A stretch of DNA of 64,000 nt from Cellulomonas fulva (GTDB taxonomy: Bacteria; Actinomycetota; Actinomycetes; Actinomycetales; Cellulomonadaceae), in NCBI RefSeq assembly GCF_018531375.1, contig NZ_JAHBOH010000001.1, positions 1,674,001 to 1,738,000 of the forward strand. The letters are read 5' to 3'. The translations under genes were made by a program, and so were the position numbers. Shown piece after piece: positions 28,825 to 37,190 of the stretch; the stretch's first letter is position 1; each line of letters opens with the position of its first letter. The notes beneath the pieces are model-generated. The model searched no databases. It was given only the letters and a program-made list of their open reading frames with translations, and was not told the DNA's origin.

Positions 28825-31266
28825 TCAGCGGGAGGGTGCGCCGGCGTGCCGCAGCACCGCGTCGAGCAGGCGCAGGGCGGCGGCCTTGTCGAGCGGGTGG
28901 TTGCCGTTGCCGCACTTGGGCGACTGGACGCACGCGGGGCAGCCGGCCGCGCACGGGCACGCGGCGATGGCGTCGCGGGTCGCCGTCAGCCAGATGGGGC
29001 CGAGCTCGAAGCCGCGCTCGGCGAACCCCGCCCCGCCGGGGTGGGCGTCGTGGACGAAGACGGTGGCCTCGCCGGTGTCCGGGTGCAGCGCCGTGGACAG
29101 TCCGCCGAGGTCCCAGCGGTCGCAGGTCGCGAGCAGGGGCAGGAGGCCGATCGACGCGTGCTCGGCCGCGTGCAGCGCGCCCGGCAGCGCCTCGAGCGTC
29201 ACCGCGGCCTCCTCGAGGACGGAGGCCGGAGCGGTCCACCACACCGACGACGTGCGCAGCGTCCGCGGCGGCAGGTCCAGGTCCTCGTACCCCAGGACGC
29301 GCAGGTCGGGGAGGTGCTTGCGGTGGAAGCCGAGCACCTGCGAGGTCACGTCGACCATGCCCAGGTGCCACGTCACGGGTCCCCAGCGGCGCTCGTCGTG
29401 CACCTCGACGACGTCGGTGGTGGTCAGCCACTTCGCCCAGGTGCCGAAGTCGACGTCGCGGCGCGTGACGAGCGCGACGTCGTCCGCCTGGTGCAGCTCG
29501 TCGACCACGAACGTCGCACCCTGGTGCACGTAGACGGCCCCGGGGTGCAGGCTCGCGTCGGCGGCCGCGGCGTCCACGGTGCCGAGCACGCGACCCGTCT
29601 CGTTCTCCACGACGCGCACCGGGTTCCCGCCCGCGCCGCGCAGGTCGGTCAGCCGTGCCGCCGGCTCGGCGTGGGTCCAGTACCAGCCGGACGTGCGCCG
29701 GCGCAGCACGCCGTGCGCGACGAGGTCGTCCAGCACGGCCGCCGCGCGCGGCCCGAACAGGTCGAGCTCCTCGGTCCGCACGGGGCGCTCCGCGGCCGCG
29801 GCGCACAGGTGCGGGGCGAGCACGTACGGGTTGGTGGGGTCGAACGTCGTGGCCTCGACCGGGGCGTCGAGCACCGCCTCGGGATGGTGCACCAGGTAGG
29901 TGTCGAGCGGGTCCTCGCGCGCGACGAGCGCGACCAGGCCGTCCGCACCGGCGCGTCCGGCCCGGCCCGCCTGCTGCCAGAAGGAGACGCGGGTGCCCGG
30001 CCAGCCGGCGATCAGCACCGCGTCGAGACCCGAGATGTCGACGCCCAGCTCGAGCGCGTTCGTCGTCGCGAGCGCTCGGACCGAGCCCTCGCGGATCGCG
30101 CGCTCCAGCGCCCGGCGTTCCTCCGGCAGGTACCCGCCGCGGTAGGCCTGGACCGTCGCGCGCAGCGAGGGGTCCACCGAGCCGACGTGCTCCCTGGTCG
30201 TGGTCGCGACCGACTCCGCCGCACGGCGCGAGCGCGTGAACGCGAGCGTCCGGCCGCCGTGCGCGACCAGGTCCGCGAGCAGGTCCGCCACCTCGGCGGT
30301 CGCCGTGCGGCGCGGGCGGTCCTCGGGCTCGCCGGGCGTGCGCCACGGGTCCTCGTCGGGGAGCAGGCTCGCCCACGGGGCGCCCGAGTCCGGGCCGTAC
30401 CCCGGCAGCTCGGGCGGCTGCCAGAGCACGACCGTCTTGCGGCCGGCGGGCGAGGCGTCGTCGGTGACGGCCTCGACCTCGTCGGGCTCGACGCCCAGGA
30501 GGCGGGCGGCGCTCGCGGCCGGGTCCGCGGTCGTGGCGGACGCCAGCACGAAGGTCGGCGAGGCGCCGTAGGCGGCGGCCAGGCGGCGCAGTCGCCGCAG
30601 CACCAGCGCCACGTGCGCACCGAACACGCCGCGGAACGCGTGGCACTCGTCGAGCACCACGTAGCGCAACGAGGACAGCAGGCGCGACCAGCGCTCGTGC
30701 TGCGGCAGGAAGGAGAAGTGCAGGAAGTCGGGGTTGGTGAGCACCACGTCGGCGTGGTCCCGGACCCAGCGGCGCTCGTCCTGCGAGGTGTCGCCGTCGC
30801 ACTGCGCCACGCGGACGTCCCGCACCCGCGCGGCGGTCAGCAGGCGCTCGAGCGCGGCGAGCTGGTCGGCGGCCAGCGCCTTCGTCGGGCACAGGTAGAG
30901 CACGCCGGCGCGGCGGCGGGCGGACTCGATGCGGCCCGGGTCGAGGGTCGCGGCGGCGGTCCGGTCCCGGATCGCGGTGAGCGCGGGCAGCCAGTACGCG
31001 AGCGACTTGCCCGAGCCGGTCGACGTCGCGAGCACCGTGTGGCGCCCGGACCACGCGGCCTGCGCAGCCTGCACCTGGTGCTCCCACGGCGCCTCGACGC
31101 CCAGCGCCCGGTAGCCGCGCACCAGGTCGCCGTCCGCCCAGGCGGGCCAGTCCCCGCGCCGACCCTCGCGCGCCGGGAGCCGGCGCACGTGCGTCGCGCG
31201 CTCCGTCCGGCGTCCTCCGGCGAGCAGCACGTCGAGCAGCTCGTCGGCCGATGTCACGTGTCCCAT
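28825..31266 (-). CDS. MrfA/Hrq1-like superfamily 2 DNA helicase with zinc-binding C-terminus
   Basis: An 813-residue 3'-5' DNA helicase of the YprA (MrfA)/SftH/Hrq1 group. Motifs: TSTGSGKSLAYWLPAL (Walker A), VVLDECHAFRGVFG (DECH variant of DEAH), LASATTADP (motif III), NALELGVDISGLDAVLIAGW and QQAGRAGRAG (motif VI). The C-terminal DUF1998-like region carries four Cys in CPCAAGCPACVQSPKC, the metal site of the group. In Bacillus MrfA repairs mitomycin damage. ATG at 31266. It commonly sits beside Tad genes in actinobacteria, but a functional tie is not known. Confidence 0.93.
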   Translation of the reverse strand: MGHVTSADELLDVLLAGGRRTERATHVRRLPAREGRRGDWPAWADGDLVRGYRALGVEAPWEHQVQAAQAAWSGRHTVLATSTGSGKSLAYWLPALTAIRDRTAAATLDPGRIESARRRAGVLYLCPTKALAADQLAALERLLTAARVRDVRVAQCDGDTSQDERRWVRDHADVVLTNPDFLHFSFLPQHERWSRLLSSLRYVVLDECHAFRGVFGAHVALVLRRLRRLAAAYGASPTFVLASATTADPAASAARLLGVEPDEVEAVTDDASPAGRKTVVLWQPPELPGYGPDSGAPWASLLPDEDPWRTPGEPEDRPRRTATAEVADLLADLVAHGGRTLAFTRSRRAAESVATTTREHVGSVDPSLRATVQAYRGGYLPEERRALERAIREGSVRALATTNALELGVDISGLDAVLIAGWPGTRVSFWQQAGRAGRAGADGLVALVAREDPLDTYLVHHPEAVLDAPVEATTFDPTNPYVLAPHLCAAAAERPVRTEELDLFGPRAAAVLDDLVAHGVLRRRTSGWYWTHAEPAARLTDLRGAGGNPVRVVENETGRVLGTVDAAAADASLHPGAVYVHQGATFVVDELHQADDVALVTRRDVDFGTWAKWLTTTDVVEVHDERRWGPVTWHLGMVDVTSQVLGFHRKHLPDLRVLGYEDLDLPPRTLRTSSVWWTAPASVLEEAAVTLEALPGALHAAEHASIGLLPLLATCDRWDLGGLSTALHPDTGEATVFVHDAHPGGAGFAERGFELGPIWLTATRDAIAACPCAAGCPACVQSPKCGNGNHPLDKAAALRLLDAVLRHAGAPSR

Positions 31267-31371
31267 GGTCCCACCGGTGCGACGAGTACCCGGACGACGA
31301 GGCCCAGCACGACGAGGCCCAGCACGACGAGAGCGACCGTCCCGCCCGACCGCGCGTGGCAAGGTGGCGCC

Positions 31372-32154
31372 GTGGACGTGACGCTGGACCTGAACTGCGA
31401 CCTCGGCGAGGGCGTCGACGCGTGGGAGCCGGGCGTCGTCGGCCTCGATCAGGAGCTCCTCGGCGTCGTCACCAGCGCGAACCTGGCCTGCGGCGGGCAC
31501 GCGGGCGACGAGCGGACGATGGTGTGCGTCGCTCGGGCCGCCGCGGCACGCGGCGTCGCGCTCGGTGCGCACGTGTCCTACGTGGACCGCGAGCACTTCG
31601 GCCGCCGGTTCCTCGACGTCCCGCCCGACGAGCTGCGCGCCCAGGTCGCGGCCCAGCTCGAGCTCGTCTCCGGTGCGGCCGCTGCCCAGGGCGCCCGCAT
31701 CACGTACGTCAAGCCGCACGGCGCCCTCTACAACGCGATCGTGCACCACGAGGAGCACGCGGCTGCGGTGCTCGACGCGATGGACTCGGCGTCGGTCGGA
31801 TCGCTGCCGGTGGTCGGCCTGCCGGGCTCGGCCGTGCTGGCCGAGGCGCGCCGGCGCGGGTTCCGGGGCGTGGCCGAGGCGTTCGCGGACCGCGGCTACC
31901 GCGCTGACGGCACCCTGGTGCCGCGCGGGCAGGACGGCGACCTGCTGATCGACGAGCGTGCGGTGGCCGAGCGCGTCGTGCGCATCGCCACCGAGCGACG
32001 CGTGCGCGCGGTCGACGGGTCCGACGTCGCCCTCGACGTCGAGACGGTGTGCGTGCACTCCGACACCCCGGGAGCCGTCGCGCTCGCGCGCCAGGTGCGC
32101 GCGGAGCTCGCATCCGCGGGCGTCACGGTCGTGCCGTTCGCGGGTCTGCCGTGA
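31372..32154 (+). CDS. pxpA: 5-oxoprolinase subunit A
   Basis: LamB/YcsF-family subunit of the ATP-dependent 5-oxoprolinase that recycles pyroglutamate to glutamate. The 260 residues carry LDLNCDLGEGVDAWEPG, SANLACGGHAGDERTM, GAHVSYVDREHFGRR and the VKPHGALYNAIV motif, all diagnostic. I used the GTG at 31372 (VDVTLDLNCDLGEG); the frame continues far upstream only as antisense of the helicase. The stop overlaps pxpB by 4 bases. The intergenic region to the helicase has a short direct repeat of CGACGAGGCCCAGCA. Confidence 0.95.
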   Translation: MDVTLDLNCDLGEGVDAWEPGVVGLDQELLGVVTSANLACGGHAGDERTMVCVARAAAARGVALGAHVSYVDREHFGRRFLDVPPDELRAQVAAQLELVSGAAAAQGARITYVKPHGALYNAIVHHEEHAAAVLDAMDSASVGSLPVVGLPGSAVLAEARRRGFRGVAEAFADRGYRADGTLVPRGQDGDLLIDERAVAERVVRIATERRVRAVDGSDVALDVETVCVHSDTPGAVALARQVRAELASAGVTVVPFAGLP

Positions 32155-32972
32155 GAGCGTCCGACGAGGCGCGCGACGCGGGGGGCCACGTCGCGCGGAT
32201 CGTGCGCTTCGGCGCGGCGGCCGTGCTCGTCGAGGTGCCCGACCTCGCCGCCGTGCGGCGCGCCGACGACGCCCTGCGGGCCGCCCGCGCCGGCGGCGGA
32301 TGGGACGACGTCGAGGACCAGGTGCCCGCGGCGGAGACGATCCTCGTGCGCGTGCGGCCGGGCACCGACCTGCGCGCTCTCGGGCGCCGGATCCGGAGCG
32401 TCCTCACCCGCGCCGACGAGCAGGCCGACGAGCAGGCCGACGACCAGGCTGTCGACCGGGCCGCCGACCGGGCCGCCGACCGGTCCGACGAGTGGCCCGC
32501 CCACCGGCCGGGCGCGTCCCGGGCTCGTCGCGACGCGTCCGGCGACGCGCCGCCACGCGTCGAGCGCGAGCGTCTCCTGGTCGTCGAGCCGAGGCTCGTC
32601 GTGCTGCCCGTGACCTACGACGGGCCGGACCTCCACGACGTCGCCGACGCCACCGGGCTGTCCGTGGAGGACGTCGTCGCTCGGCACCTCGCGCCGACCT
32701 ACACGGTGGCGTTCGGCGGGTTCATGCCGGGGTTCGCGTACCTCGTCGGGCTGGACCCGGCGCTCGTCGTGCCGCGGCGCACGAGTCCGCGCGAGCGTGT
32801 CCCCGCGGGGTCGGTGGCTGTCGCGGACCGGTTCACCGCGGTGTACCCCGCGGCGACGCCGGGCGGATGGCGGCTGCTCGGGACGAGCCGGACCACGCTG
32901 TTCGACGTCGCGCGCGCCGAGCCCGCGCTGCTCACGCCCGGTACGCGCGTCCGGTTCGAGGCGGCGCGATGA
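32151..32972 (+). CDS. pxpB: 5-oxoprolinase subunit B with low-complexity insert
   Basis: KipI-like subunit of 5-oxoprolinase, 273 residues. The C-terminal half is ordinary: VLPVTYDGPDLHDVADATGL, VAFGGFMPGFAYLVGL and PAGSVAVADRFTAVYP. Between the N-terminal domain and it lies an insert of about 55 residues (32415-32570) rich in Ala/Asp/Gln/Arg, with repeats ADEQADEQADDQ and DRAADRAADRS that is not seen in family members. The GTG start overlaps pxpA, and the stop overlaps pxpC. The insert probably forms a surface loop that the complex tolerates. Confidence 0.9.
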   Translation: MRASDEARDAGGHVARIVRFGAAAVLVEVPDLAAVRRADDALRAARAGGGWDDVEDQVPAAETILVRVRPGTDLRALGRRIRSVLTRADEQADEQADDQAVDRAADRAADRSDEWPAHRPGASRARRDASGDAPPRVERERLLVVEPRLVVLPVTYDGPDLHDVADATGLSVEDVVARHLAPTYTVAFGGFMPGFAYLVGLDPALVVPRRTSPRERVPAGSVAVADRFTAVYPAATPGGWRLLGTSRTTLFDVARAEPALLTPGTRVRFEAAR

Positions 32973-34174
32973 GCGGCACGGGGGCGGCCCCGACGACTGC
33001 GGCGGTGCCCGCGGCGGCGCTCGAGGTGCTGGACCCCGGGCTGCTCACGCTGGTGCAGGACCTGGGTCGGCCGGGCTGGGCGCACGTGGGCGTCGGCCGG
33101 TCGGGGGCCGCCGACGCAGGGGCGCTGCGAGCGGCGAACCGCGCGGTCGGCAACGACGACGGCGCCGCCGGCCTGGAGGTGCTGATGGGCGGACTGAGGC
33201 TCCGCGCGCACGGCCCGCTGCTCGTCGCCCTCGCCGGCGCCCGACTCCCGGTGCACACGATCCCGGCCACCCCACCCACCACCCTGCCCACCACCCCGCC
33301 GCCTACCGCGCCTCCGCCTGCCTCGGGTCCCATGCCGCCGCCAGCCGGCCAGAGCACGCTGCCTCGACGAGCACACGTGACCGATCGCGTGCTCTCGCTG
33401 AGACCACGAGATCTCGGTCCGGGAGGCCAGGCGCGGCGGGACCTGGAGCCGGTCGTCCCGGTTCCGCGCGGTCTCGGCGCGGCCGTCCAGGTGCTGCAGC
33501 TCGCCGACGGCGACGTGCTCGAGCTCGGGCGACCCGAGCGGGGGCTGCGGACATGCCTCGCCGTGCGAGGTGGCCTCGCCGTCGAGCCTGTGCTGGGGTC
33601 GAGGGCGACCGACCGCCTCGGCGGCATCGGCCCCGCTCCGCTCGTCGTCGGCGACGTCCTACCGGTAGCCGCGCTGCCCTCATCTGGTGCGCCGCACCTC
33701 GAGAGCACGCGCTCTCGTCGAGTGCACGGGGATGATCCCGTGCTCTCGGTGACAGCACACGACGTCGGCGCCCGGGCGACCGGGGAACCCGAGAGCGAGG
33801 GCGGCGAGGAGCACGTGGTGCTGCGCGTGGAGCCCGGGCCGCACGCGCACTGGTTCGACGACCGGTGGCCCTCGGTGCTCTGCTCACCCGAGGGCTTCAC
33901 GGTGCTGCCGGCGAGCGACCGGGTGGCCGTGCGGCTGGACGGTCCGCCGCTCACCCGATCGCGAGGGTTCGTCGGACGCGAGCTGGCGCCCGTCGGTCTG
34001 GTGCCGGGCGCGGTGCAGGTGCCGCCCGACGGGAGCCCGGTCGTCTTCGGCGTCGACCACCCCGTCACGGGCGGCTACCCGGTGGTCGCGGTGCTCCGCC
34101 TGACCGATGTCGACCGGCTGGCCCAGCTCCGGCCGGGCGACCGGGTGCAGATGGCTCTCACCCTCGCGCAGTGA
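32969..34174 (+). CDS. pxpC: 5-oxoprolinase subunit C with two palindromic inserts
   Basis: KipA/allophanate-type biotin-dependent carboxyltransferase-like subunit of 5-oxoprolinase, 401 residues where about 290-320 are usual. The core is intact: GLLTLVQDLGRPGWAHVGVG, then AVGNDDGAAGLEVLMGG, and a later RLDGPPLTRSRGFVGREL and GVDHPVTGGYPVVAVL. Two extra stretches break it: a Pro/Thr-rich one (about 33260-33460) and one near 33690-33800. Each holds a copy of the same 45-base palindromic element. ATG overlaps the pxpB stop (ATGA). Activity is likely kept since the frame is open throughout. Confidence 0.9.
   Translation: MSGTGAAPTTAAVPAAALEVLDPGLLTLVQDLGRPGWAHVGVGRSGAADAGALRAANRAVGNDDGAAGLEVLMGGLRLRAHGPLLVALAGARLPVHTIPATPPTTLPTTPPPTAPPPASGPMPPPAGQSTLPRRAHVTDRVLSLRPRDLGPGGQARRDLEPVVPVPRGLGAAVQVLQLADGDVLELGRPERGLRTCLAVRGGLAVEPVLGSRATDRLGGIGPAPLVVGDVLPVAALPSSGAPHLESTRSRRVHGDDPVLSVTAHDVGARATGEPESEGGEEHVVLRVEPGPHAHWFDDRWPSVLCSPEGFTVLPASDRVAVRLDGPPLTRSRGFVGRELAPVGLVPGAVQVPPDGSPVVFGVDHPVTGGYPVVAVLRLTDVDRLAQLRPGDRVQMALTLAQ
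33351..33395 (+). repeat. 45-base palindromic element, copy 1, inside pxpC
   Basis: The element runs from AGAGCACG to CGTGCTCT, an 8-base inverted repeat, with 29 bases between. It is in frame and codes for a STLPRRAHVTDRVLS peptide. Copy 2 at 33702-33746 has the same length and ends and matches at about 34 of 45 positions. Confidence 0.7.
33702..33746 (+). repeat. 45-base palindromic element, copy 2, inside pxpC
   Basis: Same outer arms AGAGCACG and CGTGCTCT as copy 1, extended here to CGAGAGCACG/CGTGCTCTCG (10 bases, 33700-33748). It is read in the same frame and codes for a similar peptide (STRSRRVHGDDPVLS). Confidence 0.7.
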
Positions 34175-34269
34175 CGCCCACCTCCGGGGTGGGGTCGAGA
34201 GCCGCGGTGGGACGCGGACCGGCGCGTCCCTCCACGGCGCGTCACGGCACAGCCGACCTCGAGATCGGT

Positions 34270-34294
34270 CGTGTACGCCTGGCCTACGTACACG
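34270..34294. terminator. Inverted repeat downstream of pxpC
   Basis: Arms CGTGTACG (34270-34277) and CGTACACG (34287-34294) are perfect complements around a 9-base loop. It lies about 100 bases after the pxpC stop. It could be a terminator or a regulator site. Confidence 0.4.
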
Positions 34295-34516
34295 CCGAGT
34301 CGTGAACGCCTCCGGGCCGCGACGCGCCGTCGGTGCCCCGACAGGCGGAGGGGCGCGCTGCCGGACCCGCACCCGGGGCGGAGCGACACGCCGTAGGGAT
34401 GCGCGGGGCCCGGAGCGACACGCCGCGAGTTGAGCGGGGCGCCGCGTCCAGGACCGGCGGGCTCGTCGGACACGGGGACCTTGGTCCCGGCTCGGTGGAG
34501 GACCCAGGCATAGAAA

Positions 34517-34564
34517 TGCCCACATCTTGTGAGCCGCCTCGGGGTTAGCCACTACATCTGGTGG
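34517..34564. promoter_or_regulatory. Tandem NrdR boxes before nrdDG
   Basis: Two copies, TGCCCACATCTTGTGA (34517-34532) and CCACTACATCTGGTGG (34549-34564), match the NrdR box (ACACTAYATWTWGTGT-like) around a shared ACATCT core. Their centres are 32 bases apart, three helix turns, as usual for NrdR boxes. They lie 44 to 90 bases upstream of the nrdD ATG. NrdR represses ribonucleotide reductase genes when dATP is high. Confidence 0.7.
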
Positions 34565-34607
34565 TCGCCCGAAGGGGCCGGAGCCGCGAACCGAGGAGAG
34601 AACCGAC

Positions 34608-36431
34608 ATGCCCGAGCCTGCAGCGCCCGCCGTGACCGTCGACGTCGCGTCGTCGATCGACGAGTACCTGGACCGCAGCGACTGGCGGGTCAACGCCAAC
34701 GCGAACCAGGGCTACAGCCTGGGCGGGCTGATCCTCAACACCGCGGGCAAGGTCGTCGCGAACTACTGGCTCAGCCAGGTGTACCCGGCCGCGGTCGGCC
34801 AGGCGCACCGCGAGGGCGACCTGCACATCCACGACCTCGACATGCTCTCCGGCTACTGCGCCGGCTGGAGCCTGCGCACGCTGCTCCAGGAGGGGCTGGG
34901 CGGGATCCCGGGCAAGGTCGACGCGCGCCCGGCGAAGCACTTCAGCGCCGCGATCGGCCAGATCGTCAACTTCCTCGGCACCATGCAGAACGAGTGGGCA
35001 GGAGCGCAGGCGTTCAGCAGCTTCGACACGTACATGGCGCCGTACGTGCGCACGGACCAGCTCACGTACGCGCAGGTCAAGCAGGGCATCCAGGAGCTCG
35101 TCTACAACCTGAACGTGCCGAGCCGGTGGGGCACGCAGACGCCGTTCACCAACCTGACGTTCGACTGGGTGTGCCCGGACGACCTCAAGGACCAGGTGCC
35201 GATGGTGGGCGACGAGCCGTGCGACTTCACCTACGGCGACCTGCAGCCGGAGATGGACGTCATCAACCGCGCGTACATCGAGATCATGACCGAGGGCGAC
35301 GCCACGGGGCGCGTCTTCACGTTCCCGATCCCCACGTACAACATCACCGAGGACTTCGACTGGCACAGCTCCAACGCCGACGCGCTGTTCGCCATGACCG
35401 CCAAGTACGGCCTGCCGTACTTCCAGAACTTCATCAACTCGGAAATGAAGCCCGGCGACGTCCGGTCCATGTGCTGCCGCCTGCAGCTGGACCTGCGCGA
35501 GCTGCTCAAGCGCGGCAACGGGCTGTTCGGCTCGGCGGAGCAGACGGGCTCGATCGGCGTCGTCACGGTCAACTGCGCGCGCCTGGGCTACCGCCACGCG
35601 GGCGACGAGACCGCGCTCCTGGCCCACCTCGACGAGCTGCTGGACCTGGCCCGCACCAGCCTCGAGCTCAAGCGCGCGGTGATCGCCCGCCTGATCGACG
35701 AAGGGCTGTTCCCGTACACCCGGCGCTACCTGGCGAGCCTCGACAACCACTTCTCCACGATCGGCGTGAACGGCATCAACGAGATGGTGCGCAACTTCAG
35801 CGGCGACGAGTACGACCTCACCGACCCCCGTGGGCACGCGCTCGCCGTGCGGCTCCTGGACCACGTGCGCGCCGCGATGGTCGAGTTCCAGGAGGAGACC
35901 GGGCACCTCTACAACCTGGAGGCCACGCCCGCCGAGGGCACCACGTACCGGCTGGCCAAGGAGGACCGCGCGCGGTTCCCGGGCATCCTGCAGGCCGGCA
36001 CGGACGCCAACCCGTACTACACCAACTCCTCGCAGCTCCCCGTGGGCTTCACCGACGACCCGTTCGAGGCCCTCGAGCGGCAGGACGAGCTGCAGACCAA
36101 GTACACCGGCGGCACGGTCCTGCACCTGTACATGTCCGAGCGCCTGTCCACGCCGGACGCCGCGCGCGAGCTGGTCCGGCGCTCGCTGTCCCGGTTCCGG
36201 CTGCCGTACCTCACCGTCACGCCGACGTTCTCGATCTGCCCGAACCACGGCTACCTCGCCGGCGAGCACCAGGAGTGCCCGCGCTGCGCGGAGGCCGGCC
36301 GGATGCAGGAGTGCGAGGTGTGGACGCGCGTCATGGGCTACCACCGGCCGGTCTCGTCGTTCAACGTCGGCAAGAAGGGCGAGCACGCCGAGCGCACGCA
36401 CTTCCGCGAGTCCGTGGCGGCGCTGGCGTGA
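34608..36431 (+). CDS. nrdD: Anaerobic (class III) ribonucleoside-triphosphate reductase
   Basis: Glycyl-radical enzyme that makes deoxynucleotides without oxygen, 607 residues. Seen are DVASSIDEYLDRSDWRVNAN, GYSLGGLILNTAGKVVANYW, the RSMCCRLQLD Cys pair, SQLPVGFTDDPFEALE-like finger loop region, a metal-binding C-terminal region with SICPNHGYLAGEHQECPRC, and the RVMGYHRP glycyl radical loop followed by FNVGKKGEHAERT. No N-terminal ATP-cone is present, so dATP control may act only through NrdR. GAGGAG precedes the ATG. The stop overlaps nrdG (GTGA). It supports a facultatively anaerobic host. Confidence 0.95.
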   Translation: MPEPAAPAVTVDVASSIDEYLDRSDWRVNANANQGYSLGGLILNTAGKVVANYWLSQVYPAAVGQAHREGDLHIHDLDMLSGYCAGWSLRTLLQEGLGGIPGKVDARPAKHFSAAIGQIVNFLGTMQNEWAGAQAFSSFDTYMAPYVRTDQLTYAQVKQGIQELVYNLNVPSRWGTQTPFTNLTFDWVCPDDLKDQVPMVGDEPCDFTYGDLQPEMDVINRAYIEIMTEGDATGRVFTFPIPTYNITEDFDWHSSNADALFAMTAKYGLPYFQNFINSEMKPGDVRSMCCRLQLDLRELLKRGNGLFGSAEQTGSIGVVTVNCARLGYRHAGDETALLAHLDELLDLARTSLELKRAVIARLIDEGLFPYTRRYLASLDNHFSTIGVNGINEMVRNFSGDEYDLTDPRGHALAVRLLDHVRAAMVEFQEETGHLYNLEATPAEGTTYRLAKEDRARFPGILQAGTDANPYYTNSSQLPVGFTDDPFEALERQDELQTKYTGGTVLHLYMSERLSTPDAARELVRRSLSRFRLPYLTVTPTFSICPNHGYLAGEHQECPRCAEAGRMQECEVWTRVMGYHRPVSSFNVGKKGEHAERTHFRESVAALA

Positions 36432-37168
36432 CGACGACCAGTGGGTGGACTTCCTCCCGCCAGGCGGGAGGAAGTCCACCCGTTGTCCTGTCCGACGAGC
36501 GGGCGCGGCCCGGGGCGCGCGCGGACGGGCTCGTCATCGCCGGGGTCACGCGGATGTCGTCGTGCGACTGGCCCGGGCGGCTCGTGGCGACCGCGTTCCT
36601 GCAGGGCTGCCCTTGGCGCTGCACGTACTGCCACAACCACGCGATCCTGGACGCGCGAGCGCCCGGGCAGGTCGCGTGGCAGGAGGTCCGCGAGCTGCTG
36701 GCTCGTCGGACCGGGCTCCTGGACGGGGTGGTGTTCTCCGGTGGGGAGCCGACGAGGCAGGCGGCGCTCGCGGACGCGATGCGCGAGGTCCGGGCGGCGG
36801 GCTTCGGCGTCGGGCTGCACACCGGCGGCGCCTACCCGCGCCGGCTCGAGGCGCTGCTCCCGCTGGTCGACTGGATCGGCTTCGACGTCAAGGCCCCGCG
36901 GACGCTCTACCGCGCGATCACCCGCGTCGGCGGCCCGACGACCGCCGCGGACCAGGCATTCACGAGCCTGCGGCTGGTGCTGGACGCGGGCGTCGACGTC
37001 CAGGTCCGCACCACGGTGGACCCCACGGTCCTGTCCGACGAGGACGTGCACGCCCTGACCGCCGAGCTCCGCGCCGTCGGCGTCCAGGACCACGTCCTCC
37101 AACAGGTCCGCCCCGACGGCACGACGACGGAGTACCAACAAGCCCTCGCCGCCGCCCACCGCCGCTGA
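36428..37168 (+). CDS. nrdG: Anaerobic ribonucleotide reductase activating protein
   Basis: Radical SAM activase that places the glycyl radical on NrdD, 246 residues. The iron-sulfur motif CPWRCTYC (CxxxCxxC) sits in FLQGCPWRCTYCHNHAILD, and VVFSGGEPTRQ is the GGE motif. The GTG at 36428 overlaps the nrdD stop. Homologues begin near the DGLVIAGVTRMSS segment, so the first 34 residues are extra, and a 39-base perfect palindrome lies within them. The only other start near would delete the first beta-strand. Function firm; the leader is odd. Confidence 0.9.
   Translation: MTTTSGWTSSRQAGGSPPVVLSDERARPGARADGLVIAGVTRMSSCDWPGRLVATAFLQGCPWRCTYCHNHAILDARAPGQVAWQEVRELLARRTGLLDGVVFSGGEPTRQAALADAMREVRAAGFGVGLHTGGAYPRRLEALLPLVDWIGFDVKAPRTLYRAITRVGGPTTAADQAFTSLRLVLDAGVDVQVRTTVDPTVLSDEDVHALTAELRAVGVQDHVLQQVRPDGTTTEYQQALAAAHRR
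36443..36481. repeat. 39-base near-perfect palindrome at the start of nrdG
   Basis: Left arm GGGTGGACTTCCTCCCGCC (36443-36461) and its exact complement (36463-36481) leave one base between. In the mRNA it forms a 19-pair hairpin 15 bases after the nrdG start codon. It may slow nrdG translation, end part of the transcripts after nrdD, or mark a palindromic insert. Confidence 0.85.
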
Positions 37169-37190
37169 CGTTGCGCGATGTGCCGCCTCC

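Larger units (their letters stand above)
34175..34607. other. Intergenic region between pxpC and nrdD
   Basis: A 433-base gap. Downstream of pxpC lies an 8-base inverted repeat (34270-34294) that may act as a terminator. A stretch at 34340-34445 has loose repeats of GGAGCGACACGCCG type and no convincing gene. The right end holds the NrdR boxes and the nrdD promoter. Confidence 0.6.

Noticed and set aside
33351..33746. Insertion sequence in pxpC
   Set aside because: The copies are only 45 bases, carry no transposase and show no clear target duplication; described instead as a palindromic element.
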